From the NCBI GenBank assembly GCA_030433005.1, contig JAUILQ010000010.1:49305-113304 (forward strand): a stretch of 64,000 nt of DNA, given 5' to 3'. Positions 58,901 through 64,000 of this stretch are shown here, piece after piece. The translations under genes were made by a program, and so were the position numbers. The stretch is from Alphaproteobacteria bacterium (GTDB lineage: Bacteria > Pseudomonadota > Alphaproteobacteria > Kiloniellales > DSM-21159). The notes beneath the pieces were generated by a model, which was not told the origin of the DNA, made no database searches, and saw only the letters and a list, made by a program, of their open reading frames with translations. Position 1 is the stretch's first letter. Each line of letters opens with the position of its first letter.

Positions 58901-60064
58901 TTCGCAGCAGGCCTCGTAGCTGGCCTTCGCCCCGTCGTTCAGCAGCCCGCCGTCCGCCTTGCTGCGCCCGGCCTCCTTGGCGGCCGTCTCCCACTTCCCC
59001 TTGGCCTTCCAGGTCGCGAACTTGTCGCTGGAGCTGGTGTAGGCCGCCGGGCGGGGCGAGAAGAAGGCCCGGCAGAGACGCCGGACTTCGCTGCCAAGGT
59101 CTTTCTCTTCGGCCTTGCCCTCTCCTTGCTCCTCGTGATCAGCCTCGAAGTGAGAGCACGGGCCGAACCAGGCCGCGAGACGCTCGAAGCCGGCGACGGC
59201 CGCTTCCGTGGACTCCTCGGCGACGCCGCAGCCGTCCAGCCAGGCACGGAACGCAGCGACGGCCTCGGAGAATCGTTCAAGGTCCTGCGACCAACGCGAG
59301 GCATCCGCTACGCGCGCGCCTCGGTTCGTCTTCAGGTCGCGCGCGAGCTCGTCGATCAGCTTCCACGCCTTCTCAGGTCCGCTATCCACGGCGCCGGCCG
59401 AGTCCGCGACGAAGATCTCGGCCAGCAGGTCGTCTCCGTCGGCCTCCCGCGACAGGCGCTCGCGCAGCCAGGCGTCGAGCTGGTCGGCGAAGGCGAGATC
59501 GGCCGTGGCCGGGTCGACGATCCGGGCACCCGGATCGATGCCGGCCTCGACGGGGTAGGGTGCGATCAGCCGCTGGCAGAAGCCGTGGATCGTCGTGGCG
59601 GTCAGCTGGTCGAGCTTGCCGCGGGCAGCCTCGAGGTTGGCGCGCTGCGTTTCCGAGAGGCTTGCCGCGGGATGCCCTGCGCTGTCCGGTCCGCGTGGCG
59701 AGGGAAGGCCGCTTGGCGAGGGAAAGGCGATCTCGAGCTCCGGCGGCAGATCGCCGGCGAGGGCCTGGTCGACGAAGCGCGCGACGCGCTGGGCGATCTC
59801 GCTGGCGGCCGCCTCGGTGAAGGTGATGGCGGCAATCGACCGTGGCGCACGGCCGGCGGCAAGCAGCACGACGATGCGCCCGGCCATCACCGCCGTCTTG
59901 CCCGAGCCGGCGCCGGCCTCGACGAGTAGGCATTCGTCGATCGCGGTCATCGCGCGCCGGCGAGCCTCGAGGTCGGGGATCGCCGGGGATCGGGTTGTGG
60001 CGGTGGGCGCCAGGCTGAGGTCGCTGCGTGGGATATCGCCGCCTGGGAGATCGCTGCCCGTCAT
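55979..60064 (-). CDS. AddA/RecB-like UvrD helicase-nuclease
   Basis: A 1361-residue SF1 helicase with a C-terminal nuclease. Walker A is VEAGAGSGKTAVMAG (48-62), motif Ia AITFTEAAASE, motif II HILVDEFQDTD (455-465), motif III LVGDPKQAIYRFRGAD, motif V LITMHSAKGLEWPIV and motif VI LWYVAQTRAKELL. The tail has the PD-(D/E)XK core ELVVDWKSDIDP with the RecB-type Q/Y helix (YRQQVGEYLAATG). Length fits AddA. An E/R-rich linker encoded by a 15-bp repeat lies near residue 610. ATG 60064 overlaps the AddB-like stop as ATGA. Island-borne, so possibly a defence nuclease rather than the housekeeping AddA. Confidence 0.9.
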   Translation of the reverse strand: MTGSDLPGGDIPRSDLSLAPTATTRSPAIPDLEARRRAMTAIDECLLVEAGAGSGKTAVMAGRIVVLLAAGRAPRSIAAITFTEAAASEIAQRVARFVDQALAGDLPPELEIAFPSPSGLPSPRGPDSAGHPAASLSETQRANLEAARGKLDQLTATTIHGFCQRLIAPYPVEAGIDPGARIVDPATADLAFADQLDAWLRERLSREADGDDLLAEIFVADSAGAVDSGPEKAWKLIDELARDLKTNRGARVADASRWSQDLERFSEAVAAFRAWLDGCGVAEESTEAAVAGFERLAAWFGPCSHFEADHEEQGEGKAEEKDLGSEVRRLCRAFFSPRPAAYTSSSDKFATWKAKGKWETAAKEAGRSKADGGLLNDGAKASYEACCEAYEALMAAVAGRVLQLLVDELQEVLRRYQAYKRSAALLDFDDLLHSAEELLARHPDVRHELGRRFAHILVDEFQDTDPLQVRILSMLCESEVLPPEEREDEEREDDSSQLRPGSLFLVGDPKQAIYRFRGADVATYLSVRRSWFRRSTPGSGGGEEHRERAQDPAQSGAPDTLIEITTNFRSFEPILDYVNDTFAEPLAADGQPGFASLSAFRREETRPEETQREETQREEAQREGGPREGISAGRVLALDFAVEPVKDKPSAREFRDAEAAAVARACRHLIATYEVRDKQASPGHGSADAAAGETGRPGYRACRPGFRACRPGDIALLAPAGSDLWRYEQALEDMGIPVATQAGKGFFRRQEIQDLIAITRILADPRDSLALGAYLRGPLLGLTEEALLDVTEALHVAETDRATEAEARVATEAKGATDAKGVTPAAIEAVSASPGSASETGEASPRPSTRRSPRLGLWTDPALVPNDLARWALERLQTLARRQRTTTPFHLLSEAVELLQVRPLLLQRHRGSAERALANLDLYLEMARAYDVRGLPAFAEAMRRSWEDAERSVEGRPDAEEQAVSLITMHSAKGLEWPIVIPINAASGIRGSSGSVVDRAGGQIFCRILGRSAPGYDETRAAEDAEREREIVRLWYVAQTRAKELLLIPRPDHPAPARSWARALDLKAEGLPAFDLPESLEPLPPAPRPEQAQTAERFQEEARTIASLGRRLVRVSPSRHEEPAPVPASGEADLRPAIERPGVEVATDPDTFIEASGVDGDGVAVPAGPWGIGAPAETDTPAIRGSRERGLVLHKLLEEILTGELVEEADALTARAAELVAELGLAPDASPDAGPCPAEIADSAARALALPEIVAARDRLIAECSVHAVRAIRTSADGEELAEALVGQAGEELVSGIADAVALADDGSVELVVDWKSDIDPAEATVELYRQQVGEYLAATGAARGLIVFATNGRVVEVAGV
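58196..58260 (-). repeat. 15-bp tandem repeat inside the AddA-like gene
   Basis: The plus-strand unit is about CTCGCTGGGTCTCTT, repeated about four times with small changes. It encodes the Glu/Arg/Thr-rich run EETQREETQREEAQRE, probably an exposed linker. Its length may vary between strains. Confidence 0.8.
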
Positions 60065-62955
60065 CAGTCCAGATCCCAGATGGCCGTCGCCTCGCCGAGA
60101 CGCGTTCTGGCCGGTGGGCCCTTGGTCTCGCAATAGACCGCCTTGGCATTGCCCGGCAGCGCGAAGGCGAGGTCGTTGCGCTCGCTCTCAGCATCGATCC
60201 CGGGAAGCGCCAGGCCGTCCGCCATGTTCTGGCGCGCGAGCCGCAGGAAGCCGGAGAGCGTGGTCAGCACCTGGTCGGCATCGGGCAGCAGGTAGAGCCC
60301 TCCGCCCTCGCGCGGGTAGAGCAGGCCGGCGCGCACATCGACGGTCTCGCCGAGCAGCGCCTTGACCGCGAAGCCGTAGAGACAGCGCTGCAGCTCCGAG
60401 CCGCCCTTCAGCACGATCTCTTCGGGCTTCCTCGGGACCTTGCCGGACTTGTAGTCGACCACCCAGGCACGATCGCCGGCAGCCGTCAGGTCCAGGCGAT
60501 CGATCTTGCCCGTGGTCGTCAGGCCGGCGTCCGGGATCTCGACCGCCAAGGCGGGATCCCAGGGCAGGTCCCGGGCCGCATGCCTGTCATCATCGCGGAG
60601 CGGATTCGGGACGCCGAAGGGGATCTCGGTCCAGCTCCTGCGCCCGGGGAGTGCATTCCTCCCCTCGCCCGCACCCTCCATCGGACCACCGGGAGCTCCG
60701 TCATCCCCCCGAACTTCGGGGTCGGCGGGATCGATCGCGAGCGCATTCGAGGCTAGCGCGGCCGCCATCTCCTGGAAGCGGCGCCAGACGACGAGGGGCG
60801 GGACCGGCAGATCCTTCTCCCAGGCCACGGCCGTCTCCGAGCGGGCGGCCTCGACGGCCACCGCGATAGCCGACGGGTCCGCGGCTGCCAGGCCGCCGTC
60901 GGCCTCGAGGCGGCGCACCGCGCGGTCGAGGATCTCGTGCATGAGATTTCCGAACGCCAGCGCGTCGAGGCTGAGCGGCTCTTCGTCAACGTCCGTCGCC
61001 CGCCAGCCGAGCGCGTAGGTCCACAGCCACCCGAGAGGATCGCGCAGCAGTTTGCCGAGCGAGGTCGCCGACTGGGGCCGCTCGAGCGCGCGCAGGACGA
61101 CGGGGTGGTTCTCCCTCACCAGACCGTCGCGGGCGGTCAGCTCCGCTCGGTGCCAGTCCCGCCAGCAGGCACGGGCACTCGCCGCGACCGGCAGATGGGC
61201 GAACTCGGACTGCCGGGCGAGCAGGCGGTCGGGCTCGCTCATCGCGTGCTCGGGCACCCGGCCCTCGGCCAAGTAGGCCTCGGGCACCTCTTCCTTCAGG
61301 GGAAGCAGCGGCGAGCGGCCGAGCTCGCGACCCTCGGCGTCCCGGCGCGAGCGGGACATGGCGACTTCTCCCCGCTCGCTGGCCCCCTGGGCCTGGGAAG
61401 GGCCAGTGGTCGCCAGGATCGTGCGGAAGTCGCGGCGGTCGGCCTCGGCCACCGGCAGCGGGTCGAGTTCCTCGAGCGGAACGGCCTGCTCCGGCAGCAG
61501 ACGGTCTTCCGAGATGGGCCGCGGCCAGGCGCGCGAGGAGAGCCCGACGAGGCGCACGAAGCGCCGCGGGCTGGCAGCGAGCGCCGAGGCCGGCATCCAG
61601 GCGATCGAGGTGGTGGGCTCGAGGCCGTCGCGCAGGCGAAGGCCGGAGAGCGTTACGTCGAGGGCCTCGGGCGGTCCCTCCTTGAGCGCCTTGCGCCAGA
61701 TCGCGAGCGACGGCCCCTTCAGCAGGCGCTCGCCCACCTCGCCGGCGGCCGGCGGGCCGCGGTCGAGGTCCTCCAGGATCGAGAGCAGGAGAGCGCCCTC
61801 CTTCGGCTGCCCGACGTCCTCCCGACCCTGATCGGAGCCGTCCTCGGCCATGTTCTCCAGCAGGCTACGCCAGCGGTCCAGCGACAGCAGCGGGGCGTCC
61901 TGGGGCAGCGATCGGTGCCAGTTCTCCGGCAGCGCGTCGATCTCCGGCGAGATGCCGCGCAGCAGCCGGACCAAGCGCTCGACGCGGCCGCGCGACAGGC
62001 CGCGGAGCAGCAATTCGGCCAGGGCGGCTGCCGCCTGGCCGTCGGCCGAGGCGAGTGCGCGGCGGCCGTGCACGAAGTGGACGTCGAGGTTCGCCTGGGC
62101 CGCCAGGCTCTCCATGTGGTCGTCGAACTCGGCCGGGCTCGCCGCGGCGATGGCGATCTCTTCGGGGCGCGCGCGGCCCTCGGCCATCAGCGCCCGCGCC
62201 CAGCGCAGCGCCTCGACGATCTCGTGGGCGCTGTCCGCGCAGGAATAGACCTTGAGCGCCGGGCTCGCCGGTTCGGCCCGCTCTACGACGATCGGGGTCG
62301 CGAGCGCGGCGTTCATCTCGTCGAGCCAGACCGGCACTTCGCGCGGCCCGGCAACCCAGCGCACCGTCACGACACCGGCCAGCCTCGCGAGCAACGGCCG
62401 CCAGCAGGGCGCCATCTGGGTCAGGCCGCGGATCTCGAGCGCGCCGAGTACGGCGGGTGCATGGGCAAGCCGATGCTCGGCGGCGGCCACCAGGTCCGCG
62501 GGTCGCTTCATGCCGCCCGGCAGGCGCGCCAGGGCAGCGCGCTCGAGCGCGGCGAGCGCTCTCAGCCGGCCCCGGGAACCGGCTGCTTGGTCGCCCACGC
62601 CGGCGCCGGCGTCTCTTGCCTCGCGGGCACGCGCCTCGAGATCGATCCCGGCGCGCCAGCACTTGTAGAGCGTATCGGCCGCGGCCCGTGCCGTGCCGGG
62701 AAGGTCCCGGATCGCATCGAGCTCGCCGAGCGGCACCTCGCGGGGATCGGCCCTGAGCGCCTGGTGGATCGCCTCGCGCAGCGCGTCTGCCTCGATCGGG
62801 CGCGCAAAGCCGCCCGCCAGCCGTGCGACCGCCTGCTCGAAGGTCATCACCTGGCTGCCGTGGGCGCGCTCGCGACCCAGCGCGAGGCGCACCTCGGCGG
62901 CGGCGAGGCTGCCGTGGACGACGATGGAACGGCGTGCCGGCGTTGGCGGGTGCAT
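60064..62955 (-). CDS. AddB-like nuclease subunit (PD-(D/E)XK)
   Basis: A 963-residue protein, partner of the AddA-like gene by overlap (ATGA). The N-terminal region resembles a helicase fold without a Walker A (VVHGSLAAAEVRLALGR where GxxxxGKT would be), as in AddB. The nuclease module is near residues 815-860: GKIDRLDLTAAGDRAWVVDY then KSGK, followed by ELQRCLYGFAVKALLG. The cysteines that form the iron-sulphur cluster of classic AddB are not evident. The pair could degrade linear DNA of invaders. ATG 62955. The peptidase gene lies 137 bases upstream. Confidence 0.85.
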   Translation of the reverse strand: MHPPTPARRSIVVHGSLAAAEVRLALGRERAHGSQVMTFEQAVARLAGGFARPIEADALREAIHQALRADPREVPLGELDAIRDLPGTARAAADTLYKCWRAGIDLEARAREARDAGAGVGDQAAGSRGRLRALAALERAALARLPGGMKRPADLVAAAEHRLAHAPAVLGALEIRGLTQMAPCWRPLLARLAGVVTVRWVAGPREVPVWLDEMNAALATPIVVERAEPASPALKVYSCADSAHEIVEALRWARALMAEGRARPEEIAIAAASPAEFDDHMESLAAQANLDVHFVHGRRALASADGQAAAALAELLLRGLSRGRVERLVRLLRGISPEIDALPENWHRSLPQDAPLLSLDRWRSLLENMAEDGSDQGREDVGQPKEGALLLSILEDLDRGPPAAGEVGERLLKGPSLAIWRKALKEGPPEALDVTLSGLRLRDGLEPTTSIAWMPASALAASPRRFVRLVGLSSRAWPRPISEDRLLPEQAVPLEELDPLPVAEADRRDFRTILATTGPSQAQGASERGEVAMSRSRRDAEGRELGRSPLLPLKEEVPEAYLAEGRVPEHAMSEPDRLLARQSEFAHLPVAASARACWRDWHRAELTARDGLVRENHPVVLRALERPQSATSLGKLLRDPLGWLWTYALGWRATDVDEEPLSLDALAFGNLMHEILDRAVRRLEADGGLAAADPSAIAVAVEAARSETAVAWEKDLPVPPLVVWRRFQEMAAALASNALAIDPADPEVRGDDGAPGGPMEGAGEGRNALPGRRSWTEIPFGVPNPLRDDDRHAARDLPWDPALAVEIPDAGLTTTGKIDRLDLTAAGDRAWVVDYKSGKVPRKPEEIVLKGGSELQRCLYGFAVKALLGETVDVRAGLLYPREGGGLYLLPDADQVLTTLSGFLRLARQNMADGLALPGIDAESERNDLAFALPGNAKAVYCETKGPPARTRLGEATAIWDLD

Positions 62956-63092
62956 GAGCGGGCGGGAGCGTCCGGCTTGAGGAGGGTGGGAGAAAGTCTC
63001 CGCGAAGATTCTACCTGGAACGGTGGCGCGTCGCGAGCGGGGGAAGGCGTCTTCTCAACTGCACCCCTGTTTCCCGGGCCCTCGTGCCGCCC

Positions 63093-64000
63093 TCACGACT
63101 CCCCGCGCTCGCGCAGAATGCGCCGCGCCAGCTCCGGGTCGGCGCCCGGGTGCCCCTGCTCGACGACCATCCGCAATGCGGTCGTCGTCATGTGCGGGTA
63201 GAGCGTGCTGGTCCAGCGCCGCACGGTCTGGTCCGGCCAGCGCAGGATGTCCCAGAGGGCCGCGACGCGCTGGGCGGGCAGCGGATGCGGCCCGCCCCTG
63301 AGGGCGGCGCGGGTCTCGCCGAGCGGATCCTCGTTCTCCTCGAAAGCCGAGATCCAGTCCGCGACCTGGCCTCGCTTGTTCATCAGGAGCGCCATGACGG
63401 CGGCGAACTCGTCGGCGGTGCGCTCGTTCCAGTGGTTCGGCTCGCCCCAGAGGTTGAGCAGCGTGTGGCCGAGCTCGTGGAAGACCGGCATCAGGGACGC
63501 CGCACGGTTGCCGCTCAGCCTTCCTTCATGGATCAGCTCCGAGCAGATCTTGATGTCCCCGGTCGCCGCCTTCGAAGACGCGTTCACCTGGCCGCAGGGC
63601 TCGATCGACCAGTCGAAGTCGGGCATGACGAAGAGCGTCCGCATCGCCTCGTCGAGGGCTCTCAGGCTCTCGCGCGCGCCGCGCACCGCCTCCGGGCTCA
63701 TGACGTACTCGACCCGGGTGCGCCAGGTGACCTCCTTGATCATGAAGATGTTCTCGTTGCGGAGCACCAGGAACATCTGGGAGCGCGGCGCGGCCGGCGC
63801 GTAGAGCAGCTTGCCGCCGCGGTCCTTCGTCTGGTGGCAGCGGTAGGCCTGGCCGTTGCGGAAGCGCTGGAAGTTCGCGTCGTCGCAGACCATGAGACGC
63901 AGCGCGCCCTTGCTCCAGGCGCTCACCTCGTAGCGCGCGCCGTCGGGCGAGGGCAGGGGCTCGAAGTAGTAGCTCGAAGGGTCGAGCCGCCGGGTCTTCT
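63093..64000 (-). CDS. DUF4344-like putative metallopeptidase, 5' end outside
   Basis: At least 302 residues; the frame runs off the right edge. The zinc-protease motif HELGHTLLNLWGEPNHWNE shows H-E-x-x-H and a downstream Glu, with TADEFAAVMALL following. Sequence before it (VNASSKAATGDIKICSELIH) and after (GGPHPLPAQRVAALWDILRW) matches the DUF4344 type, often secreted or membrane-linked. A GTG at 63926 is in frame, but coding sequence continues upstream (RRLDPSSYYFEPLPSPDGA), so I treat the start as missing. Role in the island is unknown. Confidence 0.8.
   Translation of the reverse strand, partial: KTRRLDPSSYYFEPLPSPDGARYEVSAWSKGALRLMVCDDANFQRFRNGQAYRCHQTKDRGGKLLYAPAAPRSQMFLVLRNENIFMIKEVTWRTRVEYVMSPEAVRGARESLRALDEAMRTLFVMPDFDWSIEPCGQVNASSKAATGDIKICSELIHEGRLSGNRAASLMPVFHELGHTLLNLWGEPNHWNERTADEFAAVMALLMNKRGQVADWISAFEENEDPLGETRAALRGGPHPLPAQRVAALWDILRWPDQTVRRWTSTLYPHMTTTALRMVVEQGHPGADPELARRILRERGES

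Overview
The window is very GC-rich (about 70% by eye). Its gene families point to an alphaproteobacterium, most likely Rhodospirillales-like: gatCAB-type Asn/Gln tRNA amidotransferase genes, a Ros/MucR zinc-finger regulator, FCD-type GntR regulators, an ALS-like 2-oxoacid decarboxylase and NitT/TauT and polyamine-type ABC transporters. The genus cannot be told from the sequence. No CRISPR array, rRNA, transposase or integrase is visible.

Region 1 (1-23.7 kb) is ordinary chromosome. The C-terminal part of gatA, a GNAT acetyltransferase and, 7.7 kb further on, gatB flank a minus-strand iron-uptake operon: an ECF sigma factor (FecI type), an anti-sigma factor (FecR type), a TonB-dependent receptor with an N-terminal signalling (STN) domain, a PepSY membrane protein and a tiny membrane protein. 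A Fur-box-like sequence precedes the sigma gene. After gatB come an orphan sensor histidine kinase, two divergent transglutaminase-like proteases, an FAD oxidoreductase divergent from a NitT/TauT ABC transporter, a DMT permease, a methyltransferase, an XRE-type regulator beside three palindromic boxes, and two tandem Nu-type glutathione S-transferases. The region ends at an intact tRNA-Ser(GCU).

Region 2 (24.2-46.1 kb) is a catabolic and transport cluster. A long minus-strand run encodes a polyamine-type ABC transporter (ATPase, fused double permease, binding protein), a GntR regulator, a class I amidotransferase, two M24 proteins, two TauD/TfdA dioxygenases and an AruI-like TPP decarboxylase. 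Around it lie 5-oxoprolinase genes (pxpA divergent from pxpBC), an M20 carbamoylase-like hydrolase, a 2-hydroxyacid dehydrogenase, a DapA-like aldolase, a third M24 protein, an amidohydrolase and an SDR. All three M24 proteins lack the usual metal ligands, as creatinase and ectoine hydrolase do. A motif ATAC-N5-GTAT recurs at three promoters, next to two GntR genes, so a shared regulon is likely. The substrate is probably a small guanidino, ureido or cyclic-amide nitrogen compound, but this is inference.

Region 3 (46.24-64 kb) looks like one end of a genomic island. At 46238-46284 lies the 3' part of a tRNA-Ala(GGC) on the minus strand, followed by its own terminator. This is the expected attachment-site scar of an element integrated in tRNA-Ala and extending to the right beyond the window. 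Cargo: a lower-GC P-loop ATPase with a possible nuclease tail, two unknown genes, a large NACHT (STAND) ATPase with eleven 26-residue leucine-rich-variant-like repeats encoded by a 78-bp tandem repeat, a small divergent membrane protein and partner, a MucR-like regulator, a PD-(D/E)XK protein, an AddA/RecB-like helicase-nuclease overlapping an AddB-like nuclease, and a DUF4344-like metallopeptidase running off the end. The content suggests a defence island. The NACHT-LRV protein is the best candidate for an undescribed anti-phage sensor.
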